A stretch of 64,000 bases of DNA, from NCBI GenBank assembly GCA_026874595.1, contig CM049306.1, positions 91,958,642-92,022,641 of the forward strand, read 5' to 3'. Made by a program: the position numbers and the translations under genes. The notes beneath the pieces were generated by a model that saw only the letters and a list, made by a program, of their open reading frames with translations, did no database searches and was not told the DNA's origin. Positions within the stretch are counted from its first letter, which is position 1, and the number at the start of each line of letters is the position of its first letter. Source of the DNA: Sipunculus nudus. Taxonomy: Eukaryota; Annelida; Sipuncula; Golfingiida; Sipunculidae. Below, piece by piece: positions 44,101-51,114 of this stretch.

Positions 44101-46646
44101 ACTATACAATAATCTGCAGTGAGCATATCAATTTTTATATGGATTTATGACATTTGATAAAATGTGCACAAAATTGTAACAATTGGACAGAGACATAAGT
44201 GAACATAAAAAAAATGGAGCCTCTTGTTCATGTAGGTTATATTTTCACAATAGTTCTATTTCGCAAATATCAAGAATTTGAAACCCTTGCAAACACAAAG
44301 CAGCCACAGCATATGCCACTGAAAAAAGAAATGCAGTCAGAAACGTCTGTAATGGCTAATAGTAATGGCTTGTCCAGTGAATAGGATGAATCTCTGATAT
44401 TTGGTTATTAGTACATCACTAGCCATTCGGGGAGCTGACTGTTCCCTCTCATTTGCATATTAATATGCCATGCTTTAGCTAAAGTACATATATGCTCATG
44501 GCAGTAGACCGACTGGACAATCCATACTATACATGATGAATGATTGAGGCATGCTGGTTTGGCAGTGATATTCCTGGTGATACCCCAGTAACTGTTGACA
44601 TAACTGGAAAACACCACAAGGTAGTTCATCTGGGGGGTAACAGGTGGCACTTACTACCTTCCTCAGATTCACTTTTCCATATTGCAATGCTTCTGTCCTG
44701 TGACTAGCATGAATTAGTTTTATTATATGTCACAAGATGGCAGGACCTACATAGTCCTAGGTGCTTCAATATAGCGACAGTATTGCTTATCAACTGGTCA
44801 AGAGTTTGTTTCAAACTGAAAAGCAAAACCTGTTTAAGTACATCTGAAATTGAGATAACAGCAGCGGCAGTATATATTCTGTTCCAATGCCAGAGTTTTA
44901 TATATTTTTATCTGGATCTTTGTCTTGTATTGTTTTTATATATTCACTCCAGATTAAGATACTTTGAGAGATAGCAATGCAAAATAAATGCATTACAATT
45001 GATTTTGGAGAAAAAGTAGCAAAAGTTTGATGATATAAAAATGATACAATGCATACTCCAACCATTGGAACTGTAAATTGTAACCATTGATATCTACAAT
45101 ATTAATATCTTAATGAATATTTACTACCCTACATGACTGTATAATGTTGTACTGTTTTTGCAGGTTTGGCTAGTATGGCCTATCATCTATGTAGCGATGT
45201 CTGCATTCCTGGTAATCCTTCCTTTGTTTGCCAGTCCATTAGAAACTGGTACGTTCAAGTATATTATATTTCATACATTGCCAGATTATAAGGTCCTTTT
45301 AAATGATGCTTCACAAACTTTCACAGACTTAAGACCACAGCCCATGCCTGATATGGCAATAGTTCAGACTATAATTTAAGAAATTGAGCATAGTCTGAAA
45401 AGAAGGGTTATTCAGCTCTAAATTTTGTCGATACATGTGTCCATTCTAAGTAGAAAAAATTCATACACAAATTAATAGCATTTGACTTAATAATTATATA
45501 GCCTAAATAAATGTGTAGAAACCTTTGGTAAGAACTTATTATAAAACACTTCATTAGAGTATGCTCACATGAATTAAATAAAAGCAAACATTTCCTCCTC
45601 ACAAAACATATGTTATTTTGAAAACTTTTGTTATGGATTATAGCACTGCAAGGTAGATGATCAAATCATTGTTCATAACTGATCATATGCCAATCACTGT
45701 ATACATGAAGTTCTCTCTAATGCTAGTCTTCAGGTAATATTGTCCCTAATTAGGCCTTGGACGTTGCATAAGAATATCACTATAATAATAAATATATCTA
45801 CCCAGGTATTTTAATAATCCAGCCAAGAATTGAATTTTTGCAAAAACATGCAAATATCAAATTTAAGCTTGCTATTCAAGGGACCATATGCTAGTGGTTA
45901 GAAATATTGACTACTTGACAACAAGACCTCTGTGCTGGCTGACTTGCATCAACTACAGAAAACCCTGATTGTTAACACTTTCTTCCATTGGTTTAATAAT
46001 TTACACCTGGTGTAATTAAACCTTGATATTGATTGGTTTACCTGGTAATCTTTTACAGGTATTGGCTGCATCATCATTGCCTCAGGTGTCCCTGTGTACA
46101 TCCTTTGTGTAAAGTGGAAGAAAAAGCCAAAGAGCTTCCTCCGTTTCATGGGTAAGTTATCCAATGGTGTATTTTCAGGGTGGGCATAAGTTCTACATAA
46201 TTAGGGTCTGTACATTATTAATTCAGAAGGTAAACATGATATAGTATTCACATAATACCAGTATATAAAATGCCAATATCAGAAAAAAAATCATATAAGA
46301 AAAAAATTTTTTTTACTGACATATTGCAAAATCATCCATCTTTTTAATCAAAAGTTCAAAGATCTGCAATCAACTATATTTGTTTTATGTGAGATTTTTG
46401 TTCCAGATATGGGAGCTATCACTCTGGTTCAAATGGCATAACCAAGTTTTGGATCCCTCTTTTTAAAAATTTCTTGATCTGGCCCTGTAATTGGTCACCG
46501 ATATCAATGCTAAGAATTGGTGTTAGGTGACATTTGACAGTGCTTACGATGCCTCAAACACTGATTGTTTGATATTACTTGCAGATTCATTGACGGCTGG
46601 TGCTCAGAAGATCATGCTGGTCATACCAGAAGAGAAAACAGCCTGA
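12141..46646 (+). CDS. SLC7A-like: SLC7-family heteromeric amino-acid transporter light subunit, isoform A (exon 1A + exons 2-11; 491 aa)
   Basis: Predicted join: 12141-12630, 37991-38116, 39214-39313, 40135-40179, 40754-40877, 41913-42016, 42912-43008, 43672-43821, 45164-45248, 46059-46151, 46585-46646. All introns are GT-AG and all phases agree; the total is 1476 bp including TGA. The product is a 12-TM plasma-membrane amino-acid exchanger of the LAT/y+LAT/xCT/b0,+AT clade, which works as a disulfide-linked heterodimer with an SLC3 heavy chain. Visible signatures are GSGIF in the unwound TM1 (residues 49-53), Cys148 in the TM3-TM4 loop at the usual heavy-chain cysteine position, FAYNGWNYLN in TM6 (234-243), [11 protein letters not shown] in TM8, AREGHMP after TM8 and [10 protein letters not shown] before TM11. 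Length matches the family (about 490-535 aa). Sequence features are mixed: [12 protein letters not shown] looks y+LAT-like, and the C-terminal VIPEE resembles xCT. Substrate class and exact paralog are therefore not assigned. Family call is secure; the exon 1A to exon 2 junction is inferred. Confidence 0.9.
12631..14840. other. 5' part of intron 1A, no recognised feature
   Basis: AT-rich intronic DNA after exon 1A, with short (AT)n runs at 12734-12752. The ORFs here carry no motif. Confidence 0.6.
14851..15280. mobile_element. MITE-like element with ~29-bp terminal inverted repeats
   Basis: The left arm GATTACAATCCAGTAGGATT (14854-14873) pairs with the right arm AATCTACTGGATCGTAATC (15257-15275), with small mismatches extending over about 29 bp at each end. 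The interior repeats CCACTAGGAGAAAT, ACTAGGACAAT and CCACCTAGGTGAA in both orientations, so the whole 430 bp is loosely palindromic. Both ends abut TATATA-rich DNA, which may hide a TA target duplication. Confidence 0.6.
15809..16205. repeat. Three tandem copies of a unit carrying an (AT)n core
   Basis: Units start near 15809, 15962 and 16131. Each begins ACTAATGGTCAAGTGGCCTA, continues TCTGGACTGGTTTGTTGT and enters an AT tract of 53 bp (15858-15910), 66 bp (16010-16075) or a degenerate 25 bp (16180-16204). The first two tracts are followed by CACT(T)AGAACCATCACTGT. Flanks are nearly identical; only the AT length changes. Confidence 0.85.
16206..16914. other. Intron 1A sequence without recognised genes
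   Basis: Overlapping plus and minus ORFs at 16636-16917 show no family motif. Confidence 0.5.
16918..17640 (+). mobile_element. Tandem-cored dispersed repeat, family 2 (GTGACCTTGACCT units)
   Basis: The left end carries the palindrome GACCCATGGGTC (near 16929). The core repeats 'TGTGACCTTGACCTTTGACC' variants about every 140 bp (near 17010, 17105, 17248 and 17391). The right end is a (GACA)n-type stretch (17540-17573) followed by GGGTGATTACTGTTGGTCAT. The same sequence recurs, split by an insertion, at 60150-60320 plus 62545-63450. Confidence 0.7.
17690..18065 (+). mobile_element. Single-unit truncated copy of the 337-bp repeat element
   Basis: AATACAGGTGGCACCACCAG at 17712 onward, CCCCATAGCTTGGAGGATAT at 17853, GACCTAATTTCAGATTTCCA near 17882 and TTACGATTTGTGCCCTG near 17961 align in order with 57830-58110. 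The terminal hairpin is degenerate (GATTTTCAGTTAGCTGAAAA). It corresponds to the last unit and right end of the composite element at 54790-58180. Confidence 0.75.
18104..18122. repeat. Poly-G run (19 G)
   Basis: Homopolymer directly after the truncated repeat copy; prone to sequencing error. Confidence 0.9.
18123..20830. other. Intron 1A sequence without recognised genes
   Basis: AT-rich; includes a G run at 19715-19725. A TAGGGCTGCACGG motif near 19619 recalls hAT-like MITE ends, but no partner end was confirmed. Confidence 0.5.
20837..20888. repeat. (AT)n microsatellite
   Basis: About 52 bp of AT. Confidence 0.95.
21536..22195 (+). mobile_element. Tandem-cored dispersed repeat, family 3 (~148-bp units)
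   Basis: It starts with the small hairpin CCCCTCCCCCGAGGGG and a GTCGTC-rich stretch (21570-21606). Four degenerate units follow, each with GCGATAAATTTTGAAGGGCT, ATATTTTCCTCC, then GGTGACCTTGACCATC and TTCAAGGTCAAATC. Marker positions are 21712, 21860, 22008 and 22154. It resembles family 2 in design but not in sequence. Confidence 0.7.
22294..22342. repeat. (AT)n microsatellite
   Basis: About 48 bp of AT. Confidence 0.95.
22343..23870. other. Intron 1A sequence without recognised genes
   Basis: No coding motif; a short (GT)n lies at 23268-23281. Confidence 0.5.
23878..24067. mobile_element. Pogo/Tigger-like MITE, 190 bp, with TA target duplication
   Basis: The left end CTGTAAAACCTCG and right end CGAGGTTTAACTG are inverted repeats of the CAGTnAAACCTCG type known for pogo/Tigger elements, flanked by TA at 23876-23877 and 24068-24069. 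The interior has repeated GACCACC and CGGTCCCAAT motifs. A related copy lies at 42670-42842. Confidence 0.7.
24070..25080. other. Intron 1A sequence without recognised genes
   Basis: Nothing recognised. Confidence 0.5.
25086..25144. repeat. (AT)n microsatellite
   Basis: About 59 bp of AT. Confidence 0.95.
25155..25309. mobile_element. Possible hAT-like MITE
   Basis: The left end CAGGGGCGGATCCGG and right end AGGGAGTCGCCACTG are imperfect inverted repeats of the CAGnGGCGnnTCC type seen in hAT elements. The flanking octamers do not match clearly, so no target duplication is proven. Confidence 0.45.
25576..25607. repeat. (AT)n microsatellite
   Basis: About 30 bp of AT following GTATATG. Confidence 0.9.
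26060..26110. repeat. Compound (CT)n(AT)n microsatellite
   Basis: About 31 bp of CT followed by about 20 bp of AT. The palindromic AATTTAAATATATA and its complement continue to 26142. Confidence 0.95.
26143..32700. other. Intron 1A sequence before exon 1B, no recognised gene
   Basis: Contains several ORFs of 60-124 codons (longest 29429-29803, plus strand) with no recognisable domain, signal peptide or splice-supported continuation. Homopolymers: C at 30196-30209. A tRNA-like promoter pair may lie at 30255-30300 (see findings). The part before 32884 must contain the exon 1B promoter and 5' UTR. Confidence 0.5.
32731..32737 (+). promoter_or_regulatory. Possible TATA box for exon 1B promoter
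   Basis: TATAAAC lies 153 bp upstream of the exon 1B ATG. Initiation about 30 bp downstream would give a 5' UTR of roughly 120 bp. This is a single AT-rich heptamer in AT-rich DNA, so support is weak. No equivalent was seen upstream of exon 1A. Confidence 0.3.
32884..33406 (+). CDS. Alternative first coding exon 1B (TM1-TM3, loop cysteine, start of TM4)
   Basis: 174 codons plus one base, ending in GCATCA before donor GTGAGT at 33407. It has the same phase and same terminal residues (Cys-Ile plus first base of the next codon) as exon 1A. N-terminal residues 17-28 form a short Arg-Thr-Arg-Ser repeat. TM1 begins near residue 45, with GSGIF at 60-64, and FPHCDQ places the heavy-chain cysteine at 159. 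Hydrophobic cores are conserved relative to 1A. Most changes fall in TM2-TM3 and in the loop after the cysteine. No splice acceptor that would keep it in frame with exon 1A is evident, so it behaves as a first exon and not a cassette. Confidence 0.95.
32884..46646 (+). CDS. SLC7A-like: SLC7-family amino-acid transporter light subunit, isoform B (exon 1B + exons 2-11; 502 aa)
   Basis: Predicted join: 32884-33406 followed by the same ten exons as isoform A (37991-38116 through 46585-46646); 1509 bp including TGA. Exon 1B contributes 174 codons plus one base. These cover an Arg/Ser/Thr-rich cytosolic N-terminus (residues 17-28), TM1 with GSGIF at 60-64, TM2, TM3, the extracellular loop with Cys159 and the beginning of TM4. 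From TM4 onward the protein is identical to isoform A. The first intron is 4.6 kb here against 25.4 kb for isoform A. The start codon is in good context (A at -3, G at +4). The N-terminus differs in charge pattern from the Lys-rich one of isoform A, so trafficking or regulation could differ; that is inference. Because exon 1B is nearer the shared exons, it may be the default first exon. Confidence 0.9.
33407..35530. other. Intron between exon 1B and exon 2, first part
   Basis: T-rich intronic DNA with no recognised feature. Confidence 0.6.
35537..35707. mobile_element. Pogo/Tigger-like MITE, 171 bp, with TA target duplication
   Basis: The left end CAGTGAAATCTCAC and right end GGGGAGATGTCACTG are inverted repeats bounded by TA at 35535-35536 and 35708-35709. 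The interior has CCCACACTAAC and the opposing GTTAGTGGGA, giving a loosely palindromic body. It lies in intron 1. Confidence 0.75.
35710..37060. other. Intron 1 sequence, no recognised feature
   Basis: Short ORFs without motifs. Confidence 0.5.
37064..37684. mobile_element. Non-autonomous DNA element with ~40-bp terminal inverted repeats
   Basis: The left end TATAATCCGTTCCTGTACCC then CTGTC and TTTTTGCGATT (37064-37099) is matched in reverse by AATCGCAAAAAAACAGG and GGACAGGGGTACTGGAACAG (37650-37678). The right arm carries a few extra bases. No transposase ORF lies inside. It ends about 300 bp before exon 2. Confidence 0.7.
37685..37990. other. 3' end of intron 1
   Basis: Leads to the acceptor TTCTTCTGTTACAG at 37977-37990. 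Confidence 0.8.
37991..38116 (+). CDS. SLC7 transporter shared exon 2 (TM4 end, TM5)
   Basis: 126 bp after acceptor CTGTTACAG, before donor GTGAGG. It completes the split codon as Thr (A+CT), then reads [20 protein letters not shown] and continues through TM5 to GFVQLGKG. This block is typical of light subunits, where RVQD and FVQxGKG are strongly conserved. It accepts either exon 1A or exon 1B in phase. Confidence 0.95.
38117..39213. other. Intron 2
   Basis: 1097 bp, GT-AG; no feature recognised inside. Confidence 0.85.
39214..39313 (+). CDS. SLC7 transporter shared exon 3 (extracellular loop, first half of TM6)
   Basis: 100 bp from acceptor TATTTCAG to donor GTGAGT. It encodes the loop with [12 protein letters not shown], then [15 protein letters not shown], the substrate-gating stretch of TM6. 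Asn237 (isoform A numbering) sits where family members differ by substrate class. Confidence 0.95.
39314..40134. other. Intron 3
   Basis: 821 bp, GT-AG; no feature recognised inside. Confidence 0.85.
40135..40179 (+). CDS. SLC7 transporter shared exon 4 (45-bp microexon, TM6 end)
   Basis: 45 bp from acceptor TGTTTCAG to donor GTAAGT. It encodes the end of the split Trp codon, then [14 protein letters not shown]. The matching family motif is NYLNxVTEExxxPxRN. The flanking split codons (TG+G, AA+A) read correctly, which confirms both borders. Confidence 0.93.
40460..40567. mobile_element. 108-bp foldback element with 9-bp target site duplication, in intron 4
   Basis: Two 52-bp arms (40460-40511 and 40516-40567) are reverse complements with a single mismatch (G at 40505 against T at 40522), around the 4-base loop ACAA. 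The outer ends read TAGTCCATACATGGACC. The element is exactly bracketed by the direct repeat ATATTTGAT at 40451-40459 and 40568-40576. A 9-bp duplication is typical of Mutator-like elements. The near-perfect arms suggest a young insertion. Intron 4 is only 574 bp, so the hairpin is about a fifth of it. Confidence 0.9.
40754..40877 (+). CDS. SLC7 transporter shared exon 5 (TM7 and following loop)
   Basis: 124 bp from acceptor CAACAACAG to donor GTAAGG. It encodes [20 protein letters not shown] and continues as [21 protein letters not shown]. The stretch from NVAYFT to AVAV is a hallmark of the light-subunit family. Confidence 0.95.
41378..41590 (+). mobile_element. tRNA-derived SINE with conserved core, in intron 5
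   Basis: The head is tRNA-like: a degenerate A box in TGGCCTGGACAGTCAAGGGG (41381-41400) and a B box in GAGTTCTATCCCC (about 41432-41444). About 45 bp further on is the core GGTTTTCTCCAGGTTTGCCG then GTTTCAACC (41490-41518), matching the widespread metazoan GGTTTTCTCCGGGTACTCCG SINE core. The tail is near TTAGTTATAATAACTG. The 3' boundary is approximate. Confidence 0.75.
41913..42016 (+). CDS. SLC7 transporter shared exon 6 (TM8)
   Basis: 104 bp from acceptor TTTTTTTCAG to donor GTCAGT. It encodes [20 protein letters not shown] and then [14 protein letters not shown]. The FGSVNG motif in TM8 is conserved in this clade. The exon ends with AG, completed to Arg by exon 7. Confidence 0.95.
42274..42453. 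mobile_element. Degenerate pogo/Tigger-like MITE in intron 6
   Basis: The left end CAGGGGAACCCTTTTATGG and right end CATGATAGAGAGGTGTCACTG are imperfect inverted repeats of the CAGTGAAACCTCT type. The left flank is TA; the right flank is CA, probably mutated. Confidence 0.5.
42670..42842. mobile_element. Degenerate MITE related to 23878-24067, in intron 6
   Basis: AAAATAACAACCACTTGTTC, GTCCACCTTGAAAATGTATT and TATTGAGGTCCCATTTATGG then TCGTTGTTTCAAGGTTTTAC follow the same order as in the 23878-24067 copy. The left end is poorly preserved. Confidence 0.6.
42912..43008 (+). CDS. SLC7 transporter shared exon 7 (TM8-TM9 loop)
   Basis: 97 bp from acceptor ATATTGTAG to donor GTAATA. It encodes [20 protein letters not shown] and then [12 protein letters not shown]. 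REGHxPxxLSM followed by TPxPA is diagnostic of the light subunits. Both splice sites are weaker than those of the neighbouring exons but keep phase. Confidence 0.93.
43009..43671. other. Intron 7
   Basis: 663 bp; the ORF at 43379-43678 runs into exon 8 but has no upstream similarity to the family. Confidence 0.85.
43672..43821 (+). CDS. SLC7 transporter shared exon 8 (TM9-TM10)
   Basis: 150 bp, exactly 50 codons, from acceptor CTTGACAG to donor GTAAAC. It encodes [20 protein letters not shown], then TM10 and [16 protein letters not shown]. The RPxxxRPIK motif marks the cytosolic loop before TM11. Confidence 0.95.
43822..45163. other. Intron 8
   Basis: 1342 bp, GT-AG; no recognised feature. 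Confidence 0.85.
45164..45248 (+). CDS. SLC7 transporter shared exon 9 (TM11)
   Basis: 85 bp from acceptor GTTTTTGCAG to donor GTACGT. It encodes [20 protein letters not shown] and then LFASPLET plus the first base of a Gly codon. Hydrophobicity and position match TM11 and the short loop to TM12. Confidence 0.93.
45249..46058. other. Intron 9
   Basis: 810 bp, GT-AG; no recognised feature. Confidence 0.85.
46059..46151 (+). CDS. SLC7 transporter shared exon 10 (TM12 and cytosolic tail)
   Basis: 93 bp from acceptor CTTTTACAG to donor GTAAGT. It encodes [20 protein letters not shown] followed by the basic stretch [11 protein letters not shown]. The pattern GxPVYxxxVKWKxKP is usual after TM12 in this family. 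Confidence 0.94.
46152..46584. other. Intron 10
   Basis: 433 bp, GT-AG; no recognised feature. Confidence 0.85.
46585..46646 (+). CDS. SLC7 transporter shared exon 11 (C-terminal tail and stop)
   Basis: 62 bp from acceptor TTACTTGCAG to TGA at 46644-46646. It encodes [19 protein letters not shown] after the split Asp codon. A short amphipathic helix followed by V(I/V)PEE is the common end of light subunits, for example the LQxxxxVVPEE pattern. Confidence 0.93.
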
Positions 46647-46691
46647 ACTCCTAGGAAATCTAGTTACATTGTCACTCAAATACTCCTGTGA

Positions 46692-46697
46692 AATAAA
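46692..46697 (+). terminator. Proximal polyadenylation signal AATAAA
   Basis: AATAAA occurs 46 bp after the transporter stop codon. It is followed within 60 bp by T/G-rich sequence (GGTTGTTACAGTTGTCCTTG at 46740-46759). It could end a short 3' UTR form of the mRNA. Confidence 0.5.
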
Positions 46698-48257
46698 TTT
46701 AAAGGGGGCTCTCCACACCCAACTGGGAATAAAATGCTTTGGTTGTTACAGTTGTCCTTGTATGTTATGTTTCTAAATTATACACACACAAGGTAGCTAC
46801 TGTGGTAGCGGGTATAGATCTCATGAAATGCACTGATAGGTGTTTAAATGTTTTGGCTGATTGTTTGTAAGTGCAGGTAGTGCTAATTATCTGCTGATGG
46901 TACATAGAGTATGTTCAGAAAAACCTGATTATGAAATAAATGTACAGCTGATTAATTCAGTGTGTAGTAACTTGTTGATTATCTTAACACCTGAGGGAAG
47001 AATGTGGGTAGATAAAAAATAACAATCGGATAAATTATCATCGGATATACATTAAAAGGATAATAAGTCAGTATTTTATATTTGGGTTAAGGAATTTCCA
47101 ATTATGTCCAGATTTGATGCCTCACTGTATTTGCTCGGAGAGTGGATGATTTTTAAGTTTAAGCTTCGGAACAAGTATAATGAAGTTGTGGGTTTGTGAA
47201 GACTGCTATATACATGTTTATCTAAAAAAAAACTCTTCCAGGAAATACTCTCAGTAAATTAGTAAGTAGCATTTAGTAAGTGGCTGGACTCTGTACACAT
47301 TAGTTTAGGCAAGGGTATCATTTTATAAAAAGTTTTCTCTTTATTTTACAAATGGAGGTCTAGATATAATCAATGTAAATGAGAACACATGCACCAAGGT
47401 TTCTAATTAACATAGCAATAATCTAAAATATTTGAAATGTAATATTTTTATATTTTATCATTATGTTAATCAGGGAGTGAGATAGACATTACTGTAAAAT
47501 AGTGTAACAGTAATTGTATTAATTTCCTGATTTTTACAGTCTTTAATGTATTAATTGGAAATACGTATTGCCCGCATATATAAACTTATTACCATAAAAA
47601 ATCGGCCCATGTCTTCATAGACTAAATCAGATGATATTCAAAACTGCCGACAGTATGAATGGCTTATGAAAATCTGAAATGTTTGGTTTTGTAAGCATGG
47701 TTAGTACATTTCCAGACTTGCCACAGGACATAAAGTCTTGCTAAATTAGACTTATTAACAAGAGATAATGTATGAATTATCATTAAACATACAGTATCAG
47801 TAGCTAATATGCACCAACATAAAGCATATTTTGTATCCCAGGTATTGTTCTATACACCTCTGTACACTAACATAAGTTAAATCTGCATGTAATTGTTGTC
47901 TTGTTTAGTATATTAAGTGGTTTTGTTTATTTATCATCAGATTATTTAATTAAAGAGCTATTTATTATATCATCTTATATTGACCAAGTCATTGGTTGCC
48001 AGAAGAATATCTTGTTATTCAAGCAGGAAAAAAAATGAAAATTTAGAAATTTGGTTTTATAGGATGTGAGAAAGTGGATGTGAATATATAATTTGATAGA
48101 TATATTTTAATGTATGATTATTGCATCAACCTGGAGCCAAGCTCCTGGATCTCTTAGGAAATTGTTGTTTATTATATTATAATGTTTAAAAATACAGTTC
48201 AAAGCTGCATGCTGTAATTGCATAATATAGAAAACATAGTAAATTTTATTTTAAGTA

Positions 48258-48437
48258 CAGTGAAACCTTGTTGTGTCGAAGGAACCCTCAGAAAACTTCC
48301 ACACATCCGAAGTTCGACACAAGCGGGTTTTATTTGGTTATGATTTACCTAGGGTTGTCCGGAATATCTAGTCTATATAACTTAGACATAAGCGGGATAT
48401 TTGACTTAAGCGAGTTCGACACAACAAGGTTTCACTG
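48258..48437. mobile_element. Pogo/Tigger-like MITE, 180 bp, with TA target duplication
   Basis: The perfect terminal inverted repeat CAGTGAAACCTTGTTGTGTC (48258-48277) is matched by GACACAACAAGGTTTCACTG (48418-48437). TA flanks both sides (48256-48257, 48438-48439). The best-preserved member of this class in the window, hence probably the youngest. Confidence 0.9.
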
Positions 48438-51037
48438 TATATGTAATTTAACAGCACTGTTTGACTCTTGATGCACCCCCACAATTTCTTAAAATGCATA
48501 AGCACACATATAAACATAAATTAAGCACTACTTTTTCACCTAGGAAATTTATTAAACACCAAAAAAATAACTGCAGTTATAAATCTGTTTTGTTTACTTG
48601 GGTTACAATTGAGGAAATCATGGGCAATCATGAAAAGATTTATGTTAATATATATCAGAAGGTGCATCAGTAAATTGTTTAAGAGACCATGTAAACAGGG
48701 TGCTCGTTTTTTATTCTTTCAGGATACTGTACTGTAGATCTATTGTTATCCAAGTAGTTTTGTTATTTATATTTGGTGAAACATATATGTTTCTTTTCCA
48801 TAATGTATATTTTTTGCTGCTTCCCTAGAGGTAGTACTTCACAAATTATTTTTATTATTTCCCTAAATTACAAATGGTCTGTTGAAATTTGGACATATTT
48901 AAGAAATTAGGGATTGGTAGTTGTGTTGCACATCATGTATATGTTTGTCAACACATGTTGTTCAGCATTCTTGATTACTTATATTCTTTACATCTCAGGC
49001 TTCTAGATTATACAGAATTTGAGATACATTGTCACAGCAGATAGGAGCAGATCTTAACATAAGCCAAATATACTGTTCAAAAGTTAAGTAATACTTTATT
49101 GTGTACATTGCTCTTGTTTCAGTAGTTCTGTCACATTTGTGCTGACTCCATCCAGTTATCCACTGTTTGCAAAAGCACCTTTGTTTATACAGACATCAGG
49201 GCTAAATAATCATACTTTCGGCAATGAGTTTGGTACAGCAAGTTTTCCCCAATTTTTCATTCATAACTGCAATGCCTTGCTGCCATTGGTAGGAATTTTC
49301 TTGGCTCTGTGCCAGTGCCCTAGCAGCACTATCTAAAGCAGCCATTGTGAGCGGTGGGTTGGTGGAATGAGTTAGAACAAATGTTATGTGACTGCTGCAT
49401 TAGGTAGATCCTTAGATCCATGATATTCGCATCCTTTGCATATCGTTTGCGTGCCCGTGAAAAAACCCTGTTTAAGATTAAGGCTTTCTTGGGGTTTGAC
49501 TGTGGGCCTCTTAGGGGCTCACTGTAGTTGCTTCTAATATAATGAGGAATTGATAGTAGGTATTCAGTGTTGGCTTTACTTTTATACAAGTTAGGGCTAG
49601 ATTCTCATATATATATGGTTTTATCAGGCTTGCTAGAAATTTTAGGAATTTGGGCAGGATATGCAAAAATTTGCTCAGTATCAAGTGCAGTAGTAACTTT
49701 GCTTATTTCCAACAAATGCAATATACAACAAAGGTCAGGCTGTTATATTTCAGTCTTGTTACCTGATACATTACTTTGTGATAGGTGCATTAGAAGTAAA
49801 ATGCTGACCCCAGCAGCTCATGCTTTTTAAAATCCGTTTTAACAGCAGCTTTGTGTTATTTTCAGCAGCTGAATGGAAATATTTGCATTCATTATTACTT
49901 AGGAAAGTTTGATATTTTGCAATTTTCTCACTAAAACATTGTCATATTTAAGAATATAATCCTCGTTCACCATTCCTAAATAATTTATGATGATGATATG
50001 TATAAATGTCACACAAATTATCATTTTCATATTATATTTGACCCTTTCAAAATTTCATAAGAGGATAGTATGTAGTAGATTTCTCAATTCAGTTTTGTAG
50101 ATGTTGTAAAGTATATGTTTATTATTATATTTGTGGCTGTTGGGGGAAAATTAACATAATGGTTGAGTAAAAACATACTTTACTTATGCAGTGAGGTGTG
50201 GGAGTGAATTAACATGGAAGAACTAGTTGCTAGATGACTAGTTAGCACAAAGCATACTTACTGTTACTTATATGTTGTGTAGTAGTAATGTGCAGAACAG
50301 GTTAACATGAATGACAGACCATAGAAATCTGCATTCTAAAGAAGGCAAGCCTCTGCCATTGGGTGGGGGTTGTTAATGTTGTGAGATGCTTTTCAACACA
50401 TGTTTGGATTCATTAAGTTGACCCATATTCCCAGGTTCATCTGTGCATAAGTGACTGCACATTTGTGAATATTCCTTGATGTTCCTGAATCTAGATCATG
50501 TTCTGGATCCACACCAAAATCTGATCAGTTCATTGGCATATTCCCAAACAATTCCCTGAAATTCATGTGATTTTGTTCATGATTGCACGATTTAAATTGT
50601 GAACAAACAGAAACATACAAACATGGATGCCAACATACCCTCCTGACAGAGGCAATGAACAGCACTGGTTAATTTGTTAAACTGTGTGTCACATGATGCA
50701 GGTGAAACATAATTACACACCAGTTTAGGAGTTAAGGTACCGGAGTAAATATGTCTGTTGGCTTTGTAGTAAAAATTATCTAATTCAATAGTTGTACATT
50801 GATGTAAGGATGGAGTATATCCATTTAATTAGAGATAAAAGTAAATACTTTGCCAAACTGCCAGACAAAGTAAATATTTTTGTAGGCAATGAAAATTAGC
50901 AATGATTTGTTATATATGATATTTTATAAACCATTGATGGTTAATATATCTGTCTGTAACCTCCTTAATTAATTCTCTATAACAGGTAAATTTTCATATC
51001 CATCCTGCAATAGTGAATCATTAAAGAGGTTAGTGTA

Positions 51038-51049
<12 letters not shown>

Positions 51050-51110
<61 letters not shown>
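51050..51110. repeat. (AT)n microsatellite
   Basis: About 61 bp of AT after a GTATGTATATGTGTGT lead-in. Confidence 0.95.
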
Positions 51111-51114
<4 letters not shown>

